A program made the position numbers and the translations under genes. The notes beneath the pieces are model-generated. The model was given only the letters and a program-made list of their open reading frames with translations. It had not been told where the DNA came from and did no database searches. Positions 8,920 through 16,954 of a stretch of DNA of 64,000 nucleotides are shown piece after piece (within the stretch, counting starts at the first letter, position 1; each line of letters opens with the position of its first letter). The stretch is from positions 1 through 64,000 of IMG/VR virus record IMGVR_UViG_3300045921_000146; one strand, 5' to 3'. Source of the DNA: a virus.

Positions 8920-11202
8920 ATGTCAGGTAACAGTTTTCTTAAAATTAACAAGGGGCTTACTCTTAAGCCCCAAAGTGCGGAACCTACAAACCCTACTGAC
9001 GGCGCTATTTATTACGACGAACAATTAGGTAGAGGTAGAATTTATACTAATGGAGCCTGGAGAGATTTAGGCTCGGGCGGAGGAAGCGGAGGAAAGAACT
9101 ATTTTGAATCTGACTCTGCTGACTTTGAAACTTTGAGCATAGGCAACTGGCAATCTTCAAACGCAGGCTTAGCATTATCTGCTACTACTGTAACTGCTGA
9201 AATACTTGCTGGTAGTGCTTCTTTAAAGCTCGTTAAAGACGCAGCTAATAGAAATAACCAGTACATTAGTTTAGAGTCTTTGCCTATTGACCAAACAGAT
9301 AGAGGCAAGGTTCTTTTTGGTAGTTTTGCTTATAAAACTATCTCTGGTTATGTAAATGGCGACTTAGTTTTAGAGGTTTTTGATGTTACCAACTCTGTCG
9401 TTCTCTATTCAGGGCCAGCAGAAAATTTAAGTATCCTTAACGGATCAGGCCGTTTTGATTTTACTGCGGCTACCGAATTGACTACTGAGCAAGTTGAGCT
9501 TCGACTTAAAGTAGCAAACACAAATACAAACACGTTCACTATTGTTTTTGACGAGTTCAGACTTGGCCCTGCGGCAAGTGTTAATGTTGAGACTAGGACA
9601 AATTGGCAAAGTGTACCAAATCCGGCCTCTTTAATTAAAGCTACAGTAACAAACCCAACAACCGCCACGCCAGTAATGAAATGGCGGAGAATTGGCTCAG
9701 ATTTACTCCTAGAATTTAGTTATAACCATTCTTCCGCTCAAACTGCCGGATCTGGGGTTTATGAGATCGAACTTCCTTTTGGCTTAAGTTCTAACAGGCT
9801 TAGTACAGGACTACCTTTTATTCATGTGGGTAATGGTGCTATTAGCGCAGGTGTATCTAATGCAATTGACGTAACCGTACAGTTAAATAACGCCAATAGG
9901 CTACGATTTTTACTTGGTAACAGCACTACGGGCCAAACTTATTGGGAGTCAGCAAACGCAACTTATAATTTTGGGGTTACCGCTTTAAGGCTTAATTTTC
10001 AGGTAAGGGTTCCTGATATAGTTGGCTGGGACGTAAATCAAGTCCTCACCACAAACGAGCTGGGGTTGCAGGCAGGTGCTTTCAGGGCGAGTAGGAATGG
10101 CTCTAACCAGACTGTAGGCCCCAATAACTCAGGTATTAAAATTTTATTCAACTCTGTTAGTGCGCCGACAGACTATCAAAAGGGCCTAACCTATGACGCT
10201 GCAAACTCAAGGTTTGTTCACAAGGGACCTCCTGCAACGTATAATTTTGCTGGTTCCCTATCAATATCAAGCGGAACAAATGTTCTTGCTAATGGTTATT
10301 TTGCAGAAATCAGAGTTAATAATTCTTCTACGGCCAGGATTCTTGGTACAGAAGTAAAAGCGACGGCAGGTGTGGGTTTTACTCTAAATGTGTCAGGGGT
10401 AGTAAATTTAATAAACGATGATGTTGTAGAAATGTTCCTCTATGGTCGAGGTAATAACTCTAGCAGTCAAATTACAGTAAGTGGTGCAGCAATTGAGACT
10501 TATTTTTCCGGCTACAGGCTCCCCGACTTCACCGTCCTGGGAGCAGTCAGATCGCCTGGCACTTATGTAGAAGGACAAACCGAATACTTTACTAGTTCTG
10601 GCACATGGACAAAGCCTGCTGGACTTAAAGCGGTTGAGGTTGAAGTTGTTGGTGGTGGTGGAAGTGGTGGTGGAGCACAAGCAACTGGAGCCTCAGCCGT
10701 GGCTGAGGCTGGGGCTGGTGGTGGTGGCGGTTTTGCAAGAAAATTTATTCTTGCCTCTGCCCTTGGCAATACTGAGACAGTAACCGTAGGAGCCGCTGGA
10801 GCGGCGGCTTCAGCAGGAGCCGATGGAAACGGTGGTGGCACAAGTTCTTTTGGCGCACACTGCTCTGCAACTGGGGGAGCTGGCGGTACTGCGGGAACAG
10901 CCAGTTCTGGAAATGTTATTGCTGCTGGCGGCTCGGGCGGATCTGGCTCGGGTGGCAATTTAAATTTTTCAGGGTCTAGGGGCATCATAGGAAAGGTAGT
11001 TGGTGGAGTATTGCAACTGAACAATGTTTCATCTACTTCTTTTTATTCACAGACTACTTATACCACAGCCTCAAACACTAACGGGACGACCCCAGAAGGA
11101 TTTGGTGGGGGGTCAAGTGGAGCAAGAAATGCTTCTAGCCAATCCGCAAGGGCGAGTACGGCTGGCGCACCAGGAATCGTCATAATTAAGGAGTATTTCT
11201 AA
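8920..11202 (+). CDS. Tail fibre/adhesin with glycine-rich C-terminus
   Basis: 760 residues; GGAGATATAATA precedes the ATG. The N-terminal 45 residues (KINKGLTLKPQS, IYYDEQLGRGRIYTNGAWRDLG) match the attachment domain of the preceding fibre in pattern. The middle is beta-rich. From about residue 555 a TSSGTWTKPAG strand leads into a long Gly-rich region with GGGG runs, ending in an APGIVIIKEYF strand. This layout is typical of phage fibre tips and adhesins whose glycine-rich motifs form polyglycine helices and carry receptor specificity. The coding strand is richer in G+C here than in neighbouring genes, a possible sign of exchange of the host-range domain. Confidence 0.8.
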   Translation: MSGNSFLKINKGLTLKPQSAEPTNPTDGAIYYDEQLGRGRIYTNGAWRDLGSGGGSGGKNYFESDSADFETLSIGNWQSSNAGLALSATTVTAEILAGSASLKLVKDAANRNNQYISLESLPIDQTDRGKVLFGSFAYKTISGYVNGDLVLEVFDVTNSVVLYSGPAENLSILNGSGRFDFTAATELTTEQVELRLKVANTNTNTFTIVFDEFRLGPAASVNVETRTNWQSVPNPASLIKATVTNPTTATPVMKWRRIGSDLLLEFSYNHSSAQTAGSGVYEIELPFGLSSNRLSTGLPFIHVGNGAISAGVSNAIDVTVQLNNANRLRFLLGNSTTGQTYWESANATYNFGVTALRLNFQVRVPDIVGWDVNQVLTTNELGLQAGAFRASRNGSNQTVGPNNSGIKILFNSVSAPTDYQKGLTYDAANSRFVHKGPPATYNFAGSLSISSGTNVLANGYFAEIRVNNSSTARILGTEVKATAGVGFTLNVSGVVNLINDDVVEMFLYGRGNNSSSQITVSGAAIETYFSGYRLPDFTVLGAVRSPGTYVEGQTEYFTSSGTWTKPAGLKAVEVEVVGGGGSGGGAQATGASAVAEAGAGGGGGFARKFILASALGNTETVTVGAAGAAASAGADGNGGGTSSFGAHCSATGGAGGTAGTASSGNVIAAGGSGGSGSGGNLNFSGSRGIIGKVVGGVLQLNNVSSTSFYSQTTYTTASNTNGTTPEGFGGGSSGARNASSQSARASTAGAPGIVIIKEYF

Positions 11203-11858
11203 TGTTTGTTAAACTTAATGAAAAAAACCAAGTTGTTGAAATTGTTCCCTACGATGACATTTCCGATAAGTTTCATCCAGACGTTCAGGCTCTTTTTTAC
11301 CCAATTGAAGGCGAGGTTCAGCTCAATGATTATGTCGAACTTCAACCAAGAAGTGAGATGCAAGAGGTTATCACTACAGAAATCGTACAAGTTCCTGTAG
11401 TAGACGAAGAAGGCAATCCTGTACTTGATGAACAGGGTGAGCCAACTTTTACTCAAGAGGAAAGACAAGTTGTCGAGCAAGTAGAAGTAGAGCTTAAACC
11501 TTTAGCAGTTAAGATAGATCCACCAGCAGATCCTCCTCTTAGTCCAGAGGAACAACAAGAGCAGCTTCGTTCAATGGTTCGAGCGGCCATAGCATTTGGT
11601 AATAACCTAATTGAAGAGTTCATAATGGAAAACATCGTATTAGGTATTACTCAAGACGGAATGTCAGCTACAGTTCTTAATGTAATGGCTCCAGCTTCTG
11701 AAGCTCTACGTTTTGGTAGCTTATATGTAGCAATTGAGAGATTAAAAGCAATACCCGCTGAAAGCAAGGACGCTAAATACGTCACTGATGCAAGATTGCT
11801 ACAAGCTGTTAACAAGATTGAGCAGTATTTGAACGTACCTCTAAGTGAAACACTATAA
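11202..11858 (+). CDS. Fibre-associated protein (possible fibre assembly factor)
   Basis: 218 residues. The start overlaps the stop of the adhesin gene (TAATG). The N-terminus reads MFVKLNEKNQVVEIVPYDD, similar in style to small fibre-assembly or fibre-cap proteins that start with short 'position/residue' beta strands. The middle is acidic and Glu/Gln/Pro-rich (about residues 60-125), and the C-terminal 90 residues look helical. No family is firmly recognised. Position directly after the fibre is the main argument for an assembly role. Confidence 0.55.
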   Translation: MFVKLNEKNQVVEIVPYDDISDKFHPDVQALFYPIEGEVQLNDYVELQPRSEMQEVITTEIVQVPVVDEEGNPVLDEQGEPTFTQEERQVVEQVEVELKPLAVKIDPPADPPLSPEEQQEQLRSMVRAAIAFGNNLIEEFIMENIVLGITQDGMSATVLNVMAPASEALRFGSLYVAIERLKAIPAESKDAKYVTDARLLQAVNKIEQYLNVPLSETL

Positions 11859-11885
11859 CAACAAATAGCTATACAAGGAGTTTAA

Positions 11886-12170
11886 GTGTTACAAAAATAT
11901 AAAGAATTTATAGTAAAGCTAAACTGCTTAGGAGTACCTGTACCAATGGTAAGAGACCCTAAAACAAAAGTAGGGTCAGTATCATTGACTTTAGTATTTC
12001 TAAGTTTCAACGTATGGCTATTTTCAGTAATTGGTAAAATAGCAGGCAAGGCAGGGGGCATTGATACCTCTGCCTGCCTACAAATGTTTATAGCTTGTGC
12101 TGGTTTGTATTACGGCAGAAAACTTAGCACTAAAGGTAAAGATATAGAATTACAATCAAAAGAGGAGTAA
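11886..12170 (+). CDS. Small membrane protein, holin candidate
   Basis: 94 residues with a GTG start preceded by AAGGAG. Two hydrophobic segments are visible: about residues 30-52 (VGSVSLTLVFLSFNVWLFSV) and 66-78 (CLQMFIACAGLYY), followed by a charged tail rich in Lys and Glu. Length, two membrane segments, charged C-terminus and position about 0.6 kb before the endolysin fit a holin, but no holin family is recognised and it could be another late membrane protein. Confidence 0.5.
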   Translation: MLQKYKEFIVKLNCLGVPVPMVRDPKTKVGSVSLTLVFLSFNVWLFSVIGKIAGKAGGIDTSACLQMFIACAGLYYGRKLSTKGKDIELQSKEE

Positions 12171-12172
12171 CT

Positions 12173-12295
12173 GTGCCAGCTAAAAGCAAACAACAATTTA
12201 AATTTATGAAAGCTGTAGAATCTGGAGCAATTAAAAAACTTCAGCTAAGTAAAAAAAAAGCTAAAAATTTATTAAGAGGAGATTACAATGGCTAA
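12173..12295 (+). CDS. Small basic protein, DUF3008-like
   Basis: 40 residues starting from GTG at 12173, with AGAGGAG nine bases upstream. The sequence MPAKSKQQFKFMKAVESG followed by LSKKKAKNLL closely follows the DUF3008 pattern (MPAKSKxQxxFM...VxSG...AKxF), a tiny protein of unknown function common in phages and prophages. It overlaps the start of the next gene by eight bases. Confidence 0.65.
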   Translation: MPAKSKQQFKFMKAVESGAIKKLQLSKKKAKNLLRGDYNG

Positions 12296-12455
12296 ACAAG
12301 GTCTTTACGCAAATATTCACGCTAAAAGAGAAAGAATCAAAAAGGGTAGTAAGGAGAAAATGCGACCAGTAGGAGCGAAAGGCGCCCCTAAAAAATCAGA
12401 TTTTAAAGCCGCTGCTAAAACGGCTAAGAAACCTGGAGGCAGCCGTGGCCGCTAA
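12288..12455 (+). CDS. Small basic protein, MAKxGLYANI family
   Basis: 55 residues; ATG at 12288 with AGAGGAG upstream. The sequence begins MAKQGLYANIHAKRERIKKG and continues with EKMRPVGAKGAP and a Lys/Ala-rich tail. This is a recognisable small phage/bacterial family of unknown function, usually next to a DUF6321-type gene as here. Very basic, so nucleic-acid binding is possible (inference). It overlaps both neighbours, so the three small genes are translated together. Confidence 0.6.
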   Translation: MAKQGLYANIHAKRERIKKGSKEKMRPVGAKGAPKKSDFKAAAKTAKKPGGSRGR

Positions 12456-12720
12456 AAAAACTAGCTCTAAACCTTTCCACGGTTACAATAAGAAGAAACA
12501 CTCAAAAGAAGGCGGCCTCAACGACGCCTACCGCAAGAAAATTAATAGAGAAGAAGGTAGCAACCTTAAAAGGCCAGTAACAGGTAAAGTTAAGCCTGGT
12601 TCTAAGGCCGCAGCTCGCCGTAAAAGTTTTTGCGCTAGAATGTCAGGAGTGCCTGGGCCGACCAGTAAAGGCGGCAAACTAACTCCAAAGGGCGCAGCCC
12701 TAAAACGTTGGAAGTGTTAG
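12445..12720 (+). CDS. Small basic protein, DUF6321-like
   Basis: 91 residues with a GTG start inside the previous gene. It carries the family pattern GGLNDAYRKKINREEGSNLK followed by RRKSFCARMSGVPGP and ends LKRWKC. Homologues of this type are found in many tailed phages near structural or packaging genes; function is unknown. Strong Lys/Arg content suggests nucleic-acid binding. An AGGAG at its very 3' end serves the next gene. Confidence 0.65.
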   Translation: MAAKKTSSKPFHGYNKKKHSKEGGLNDAYRKKINREEGSNLKRPVTGKVKPGSKAAARRKSFCARMSGVPGPTSKGGKLTPKGAALKRWKC

Positions 12721-12728
12721 GAGTACTT

Positions 12729-13100
12729 ATGATTCTACCTCACGAAATACTAATGGGAAGAGATAGCCAAGCTCCATTAGACGAAATACAATGGCGCAAT
12801 TTGACTGATTTAATTGCAAGACTAAACGCACTACGAGTACATTACGGCAAGCCTATGACAGTTAGTTCTGGTTATAGGCCGCCCAATATCAACTCAGGCG
12901 TAGGGGGCGCTAAAAGCAGCGCCCACATGAGTTGCCAAGCAGTAGACTTTAGGGACCCTAACGGCGAATTAGCCGCATGGTGCTTAAAGAACATGAAGTT
13001 ATTAGTACAATTAGGACTATACTTAGAAGACCCAGCATTTACTAAAGGTTGGGTACACCTTCAGAGTAGACCTACAAATAACAACCCTTTTAAACCCTAA
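12729..13100 (+). CDS. Endolysin, M15-type peptidase
   Basis: 123 residues. The ATG at 12729 is preferred over an in-frame TTG at 12708 because AGGAG lies six bases before it. The sequence has the peptidase M15A layout: SSGYRPPNINSGVGG, then SAHMSCQAVDFRDPNG with the zinc-binding His and Asp, and GWVHLQ with the third zinc His. Such enzymes cut the peptide stems of peptidoglycan and act as endolysins. No signal peptide is seen, consistent with release through a holin. Position after the holin-like gene and near the end of the late operon supports a lysis role. Confidence 0.85.
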   Translation: MILPHEILMGRDSQAPLDEIQWRNLTDLIARLNALRVHYGKPMTVSSGYRPPNINSGVGGAKSSAHMSCQAVDFRDPNGELAAWCLKNMKLLVQLGLYLEDPAFTKGWVHLQSRPTNNNPFKP

Positions 13101-13194
13101 CCAACTAATACTAACATAAACCCTCCTTCCTTTACTTCTTTAGGTAATAGCAGAAATGGAGCGAAATTTAGTATTAAAAATTAAAGGAGTATTA

Positions 13195-13680
13195 ATGGCA
13201 ATCGCACAAAGATTAGTCAATAAATTAAAGCGGCGCCGCAAGGCCGCCAATAAAAATAGAGGTTTTGGCCGCCAAGACAAGATCGACCGAAAGGACGAAG
13301 TACTGGCTGACAGCCCAGGAGTATTTAAGTACTTAAGAGGCATCCAACGCCGACAAGACAGAAATTTCGGCCAGCAAATGCAGCCTAGCGCAGAGTACAA
13401 ACCTGATAAACAACTCTTAGCCGTAGTAGACCTAGACCTGCTCGACACTCCGGATAGAATTGAAGCTACGTTCGCTACTGCCGCCTTAGTAGAAGCTATC
13501 GGCGTTCAAGTAGGAGACGTAGTTAAAGTACTAAGCGGAGTTTTAAAAGGTAGAGAGTTAGCAGTAACTGCTGTAGCTGCCAACGTAGTTACCTTAGAAG
13601 CTGACTTAGACCTAGTAAGTCCTGAAACTGACGTACCAGTAAAAGTACAAATTAGCGGAACTAAGACTTCATTTAAATAA
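13195..13680 (+). CDS. Unknown protein with basic N-terminus and SH3-like C-terminus
   Basis: 161 residues. ATG at 13195 follows AAAGGAG, a better start than the upstream in-frame codon at 13156. Residues 1-45 are strongly basic (NKLKRRRKAANKNRGFGR). Residues 80-150 look like a KOW/SH3-like barrel: VQVGDVVKVLSGVLKGREL. Such barrels bind RNA or ribosomal proteins in other families. It is the last gene of the late operon, directly before a strong terminator. Function not recognised. Confidence 0.6.
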   Translation: MAIAQRLVNKLKRRRKAANKNRGFGRQDKIDRKDEVLADSPGVFKYLRGIQRRQDRNFGQQMQPSAEYKPDKQLLAVVDLDLLDTPDRIEATFATAALVEAIGVQVGDVVKVLSGVLKGRELAVTAVAANVVTLEADLDLVSPETDVPVKVQISGTKTSFK

Positions 13681-13716
13681 TTAACTTTTAAAACTGCTCA
13701 GGACGAGCGGTTTATA

Positions 13717-13763
13717 GGGGTTCGTTTGGGCTACTCTCCTCGGCCTGGGCGAGCCCCTTTTTT
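13717..13763 (+). terminator. Rho-independent terminator of the late operon
   Basis: GGGGTTCG at 13717-13724 pairs with CGAGCCCC at 13750-13757 (eight pairs, one G-T), followed by six T residues. It lies 37 bases after the last plus-strand gene. The rest of the interval up to 13,904 holds no gene. Confidence 0.85.
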
Positions 13764-13904
13764 GTTTTTAAGGCTAACCAGTAATTAGCTCAAGTAGTAA
13801 GCTCAATTTTAAGCCCTTTAACGGGCCTAGGTTCGATTTTTAGGGGGCAGGGGCTACCCAAGGTAGGGGTTAGCTAAAGAGCTATTAGGAGGGCTTTAAA
13901 AGCT

Positions 13905-14201
13905 TTAAGAGCCGCTTTTACTACCGTATAATATTTTGACAGTTTCTAATTCTACGTCGTTTGGAAAAACTAATATACTTTTAGTACTAGTTAATACGTC
14001 AAAAGCGTAAGAACTTAAAGTTTGGTCCAATTCTTCGTATTCTTTTCTATTTTGCTCTATACTTTTAGGGGTAAATACAAGAGTTCTACTATTTATACGG
14101 TAACCTTCAAAATCAAGCTTAAACATAGGTTCGGCTTGGTATAGGTAGCCTACGTCGTCCCAACGTTCTGAAATTACTAAGTATTTAAAAGGTTTGTCCA
14201 T
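13905..14201 (-). CDS. Small protein with C-terminal VKILYG tag
   Basis: 98 residues. Unrecognised body with mixed strands and helices (ISERWDDVGYLYQAEPMF). It ends DVELETVKILYGSKSGS, which is the recurring C-terminal motif seen in at least 13 other small proteins of this window. It is the last protein gene of the long minus-strand series and is separated from the gene before it by the tRNA. Confidence 0.6.
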   Translation of the reverse strand: MDKPFKYLVISERWDDVGYLYQAEPMFKLDFEGYRINSRTLVFTPKSIEQNRKEYEELDQTLSSYAFDVLTSTKSILVFPNDVELETVKILYGSKSGS

Positions 14202-14213
14202 AAGTAAACTCCG

Positions 14214-14288
14214 CTGGGAAAGCAGGAATCGAACCTGCCCCGTTCTCGATTAACAGTCGAGTGCAAACACCTTGCTCGCTCTTTCCCA
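14214..14288 (-). tRNA. tRNA-Asn (anticodon GTT)
   Basis: On the minus strand a full cloverleaf can be drawn. The acceptor TGGGAAA pairs with TTTCCCA, and the D stem GCGA pairs with TTGC around a loop with GG. The anticodon stem CTCGA/TCGAG holds loop CTGTTAA (anticodon GTT). The T stem GCAGG/CCTGC holds TTCGATT. The discriminator base is G and CCA is not encoded. It sits between two protein genes of the minus-strand operon and is presumably cut from that transcript. Confidence 0.92.
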
Positions 14289-14295
14289 ACGCAAC

Positions 14296-14562
14296 TTACC
14301 GTACAAACAGCACCTTTTCCATTTCAGTTACTTCAAGTAGTTCTGCTAGTTTAACTACTTTAGGCCACAAATGAGGGCTAAACGTCCAATTACTAACCTT
14401 ATAACTCGCCTGGCCAAGGCTGTTTAAATACAACTTATTAAAGGTTATGTGTTGTACTCCCTCTTCGTCAACGTATATTTTTAAGCTTTGTCCTGCTTCG
14501 TAGTCCCAAGCTATTTCTTTAAACAGTTCTGGAAAGATTTGCATGGTATAAGGTTTACTCAT
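14296..14562 (-). CDS. Small unknown protein
   Basis: 88 residues from the ATG at 14562, which has TTGGAG seven bases before it; an in-frame TTG at 14574 is less likely. No domain is recognised. The C-terminus EMEKVLFVR resembles a weak form of the recurring VLYG tag. It overlaps the end of the upstream gene by eight bases. Confidence 0.55.
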   Translation of the reverse strand: MSKPYTMQIFPELFKEIAWDYEAGQSLKIYVDEEGVQHITFNKLYLNSLGQASYKVSNWTFSPHLWPKVVKLAELLEVTEMEKVLFVR

Positions 14563-14884
14563 TAGTTTCTCCAAACAACGCTTTCTCTGCGTACACTCTA
14601 TCGTCTCCCAAACCTAAAACTTTGTCAAGAGCTTTACAGTAACATTCCTGGCAAATAGTTCTATTTAGTTCTTCTGAAAGTCCTTCTTTCCAAGTATAAA
14701 CTACTCCTACAGGTACGTCTTTCTTTTTACATTTTATGCAGTCAATACGGCCAGTAAGTTTAAAACTTTTAGCTGTAACGTCCTCAGCTATGATATCTCC
14801 GGTGTTTAAATAGGGTTTTGGGACTGCGTAAACTGGAGCGGAGTTTGTAGTAACCTTAGTAGGTAACTTTGAGGAGCTACTCAT
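14555..14884 (-). CDS. Small putative zinc-binding protein
   Basis: 109 residues from ATG 14884 (GGAG upstream). Two Cys pairs, CIKCKKKD at about residues 55-60 and CQECYCKAL at about 83-88, could bind one zinc ion. The N-terminal 40 residues are Ser/Pro-rich and probably flexible. The start lies inside the last codons of the upstream gene, implying coupling. Function unknown. Confidence 0.55.
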   Translation of the reverse strand: MSSSSKLPTKVTTNSAPVYAVPKPYLNTGDIIAEDVTAKSFKLTGRIDCIKCKKKDVPVGVVYTWKEGLSEELNRTICQECYCKALDKVLGLGDDRVYAEKALFGETNE

Positions 14885-15167
14885 CTTCGTCTTCTCCAAA
14901 ACCGGAACTGGTGTTAGTTAAATTCTTAGGTGGGGCGCTATACAAAATTTCTTTAATTTTAGTTTCTTTACTTTTCCAAATAACTTTATTTCTATGCTCC
15001 GCTAGAAACTCTATAAGCAATATCAATAAATGTAGAGGGCCAAAGAAGGAGAACAGGCCAGCTACTATAATGTCGTCTATTGTCAATAGCCCTTGCCTTT
15101 TAGCTTTAGTTCGCACTCCTATAAAGAACCCTATAAGCACCCATAACGCTAAAATCTTGTATTCCAT
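14877..15167 (-). CDS. Small membrane protein
   Basis: 96 residues. Two hydrophobic segments: residues 4-20 (KILALWVLIGFFIGVR) and 33-56 (DIIVAGLFSFFGPLHLLILL). The cytosolic tail contains KIKEILYSAPPKNL, which matches the recurring ILYS tag but here is followed by about 20 acidic residues. Unknown function. Confidence 0.55.
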   Translation of the reverse strand: MEYKILALWVLIGFFIGVRTKAKRQGLLTIDDIIVAGLFSFFGPLHLLILLIEFLAEHRNKVIWKSKETKIKEILYSAPPKNLTNTSSGFGEDEDE

Positions 15168-15174
15168 AAACCCT

Positions 15175-15588
15175 CTAAATAGTCTGTTTATGCTGTTTTT
15201 TAAGCGCCTTAACTCTAATCAAGCTTTCTTTATAATTATTATTTAAAGTAGTTACAAAATCAATAACTTCTTTGAGTTGGCTTTTAAGGTCGTCGCTAAC
15301 GCAAGGGAGGTTTAGAATTTTATTAGCCTCGTCCAGGTAAACTTGAGTGTCGTTAATTTGGTCTTCTAGTAATTCAATTATTGAATCGTATTCGAGTAGC
15401 AATAAAGTTGGAGGGCTTAGTAAGTCAACCCTTTTAATAATTTGAGTTCTGGCAGAGTCTGCTAATTCAACACTAGCTCGTACTTGGTCCTGGCAGGAAA
15501 TAGCTTTTACTTCAACAGGTCGTTTCTTTGTAGAAGTACAATTAACTGTAAATAGCATTAAAGTTAGTAAGTATTTTAGTTTGTTCAT
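15175..15588 (-). CDS. Exported coiled-coil protein, possible lipoprotein
   Basis: 137 residues from ATG 15588, which overlaps the previous stop (TAATG). A hydrophobic N-terminal segment (LKYLLTLMLFTVNC) is followed by Cys and a Thr/Lys-rich stretch, resembling a lipoprotein signal, although Asn before Cys is not a good lipobox. The remainder is helical. An outer spanin is one possibility; no partner spanin is identified next to it. Confidence 0.5.
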   Translation of the reverse strand: MNKLKYLLTLMLFTVNCTSTKKRPVEVKAISCQDQVRASVELADSARTQIIKRVDLLSPPTLLLLEYDSIIELLEDQINDTQVYLDEANKILNLPCVSDDLKSQLKEVIDFVTTLNNNYKESLIRVKALKKQHKQTI

Positions 15589-16079
15589 TAGTCCCACCAG
15601 TAGTGTGAATATTTACCTATAATAGCATAAGCTAATTTAGTATCTCTAACTCTCTGCCGCTCGTCGGCGTCATAAGCTTCGTTATATTCTTTACGCTGTT
15701 GTTTCTTCTTTTCGGGAGTGTCTGCTTTATCCGCTACGGCAGTTAAAAAAGAACCTTCAGAGCCTTCTACTTTTTCAAAAACATATTTTATAGGTCCCCA
15801 CTTCTTTTCGTGTAAATCCATAAACTTGCTGTATTCATTTTTACAAAGCCTATCTAATAGTTTAATAGCCAAGGCTAGAGATTTCCTCTTAGGTTCGTAG
15901 TTCTGACATTCTTCCGAATGATTTGCGTAATGAGTAAATTCGTATTCTAATCGTTTTAGTTTGAATAATACTAATTGATTCAAGTAGTCGTAATCCCAAT
16001 CGTGATTACCCCAACCTATTCTAGCAAAAGCTAAAGCTCTACAGAAACATCTATAATAACGTTTAATTGAACTCAACAT
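15588..16079 (-). CDS. Conserved phage protein of unknown function (GNHDWDYDYL type)
   Basis: 163 residues. The stretch CFCRALAFARIGWGNHDWD followed by KLKRLEYEF, then KRKSLALAIKLLDRLCKNEY, is a pattern I know from a phage family without assigned function. Helical, soluble. The start overlaps the 3' end of the small upstream gene. Confidence 0.6.
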   Translation of the reverse strand: MLSSIKRYYRCFCRALAFARIGWGNHDWDYDYLNQLVLFKLKRLEYEFTHYANHSEECQNYEPKRKSLALAIKLLDRLCKNEYSKFMDLHEKKWGPIKYVFEKVEGSEGSFLTAVADKADTPEKKKQQRKEYNEAYDADERQRVRDTKLAYAIIGKYSHYWWD

Positions 16080-16194
16080 TTAAAACATCTCCCGAGTCTC
16101 CGACTTCAATAAGAATTTCAATCTCTTCTTCGGACAAAGCCTCGCAGTACTGCAAGCCTAAAGCTCCACCTAGTAACATCCCCAACCAAATCAT
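16063..16194 (-). CDS. 43-residue membrane peptide
   Basis: Short gene from ATG 16194, overlapping the upstream stop as ATGA and the downstream start by 17 bases. Sequence MIWLGMLLGGALGLQYCEAL is one hydrophobic helix with Gly spacing, then an acidic tail (SEEEIEILIEVGD). Tight overlap with two clear genes in the same direction supports translation. Confidence 0.5.
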   Translation of the reverse strand: MIWLGMLLGGALGLQYCEALSEEEIEILIEVGDSGDVLNVEFN

Positions 16195-16442
16195 ACGTCC
16201 CCATTCTCCTCTTTAATAGCTTTTTCGTAAGGGTGTAAAAACTCAGTTCTAATCTGCTCTGCCGCCTCGTTAAGTTCTCCGCAATAGTTTTTCATAGAAT
16301 TATACCGACGTTCTACGTTGTACTTGAAGTACTTGAACAGGATGTAGTTTAAGTCCCCATCAGCTTTTACAGAAATTTCTTCCATAGCTTTAACTACTTT
16401 ATCACATTCAGCTCTGCGGTTCATATCTTTAAGGTACGGCAT
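16191..16442 (-). CDS. DUF6899-like phage protein
   Basis: 83 residues, beginning MPYLKDMNRR with DGDLNYILFKYFKYNVERRY and ending in NGDV. The DGDLNY core and NGDV end are the signature of a small protein family widespread in phages, function unknown. It lies in a block of similar small conserved genes. Confidence 0.65.
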   Translation of the reverse strand: MPYLKDMNRRAECDKVVKAMEEISVKADGDLNYILFKYFKYNVERRYNSMKNYCGELNEAAEQIRTEFLHPYEKAIKEENGDV

Positions 16443-16448
16443 ATATCC

Positions 16449-16664
16449 TCACAAATGTTCAGCTTTTTCTATTATAGCTTTTAATAGAGCCTTTTCGGAC
16501 CCGTCTACGCTATACATAGTAATCTTAGTCATACGTTCGTATTTATCTTCTACTACAAACTTTAACCTACGTCCGTCCTCAATGTCAACTTCTATTGCTA
16601 CAGCTTTTGAATTTTCTTGAACCCACTTAACTGCCTTTTTTAAATCTTCCAAACTTACTCTCAT
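16449..16664 (-). CDS. Conserved small phage protein of unknown function
   Basis: 71 residues; GGGAG precedes the ATG. The pattern SLEDLKKAVKWVQENSKAV followed by a beta strand with DGRRLKFVVEDKYE and a final MYSVDGS is known from small phage proteins near DUF6899-type genes. Predicted fold helix-strand-strand. Function unknown. Confidence 0.55.
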   Translation of the reverse strand: MRVSLEDLKKAVKWVQENSKAVAIEVDIEDGRRLKFVVEDKYERMTKITMYSVDGSEKALLKAIIEKAEHL

Positions 16665-16711
16665 GTGACTCCCTTAAAATTGGGTATTTTTAATTTTTAT
16701 TTTACCTTGTT

Positions 16712-16954
16712 TTATTCTAATGTTGTAGGCCGATACAATACCGCAGCCGGGTCGTCATGGCTAAACACTTCAAATCTGTCGGCAGAAAATGCGCCAAAGT
16801 ACTTACGACCTTCAGCGTTACAGACAGAACAAGTAATGGTGCCGCTAATTAAATTAATACGAGTAGGGCTAACTACTTGTTTAGGTACAGTCCCGTAGCG
16901 TTTACTTTTAGTTCCTGTAAATATATAAACCAAATCTCTTACTTGTAGTTTCAC
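16712..16954 (-). CDS. SH3-like small protein with VLY tag
   Basis: 80 residues with a GTG start overlapping the stop of the deformylase gene. It begins KLQVRDLVYIFTG and has short strands typical of SH3/KOW-like barrels. Two Cys lie in CSVC. It ends DDPAAVLYRPTTLE, a form of the recurring C-terminal tag. No function is recognised. Confidence 0.55.
   Translation of the reverse strand: MKLQVRDLVYIFTGTKSKRYGTVPKQVVSPTRINLISGTITCSVCNAEGRKYFGAFSADRFEVFSHDDPAAVLYRPTTLE

Noticed and set aside
10563-11024. Minus-strand Pro/Ala-rich open frame of 153 codons
   Set aside because: Mirror image of the Gly-rich coding region of the adhesin; no ribosome site and wrong direction for the late operon.
13776-13875. 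A second functional tRNA gene
   Set aside because: D- and T-loop-like parts are present but no seven-base anticodon loop or matching acceptor can be drawn.
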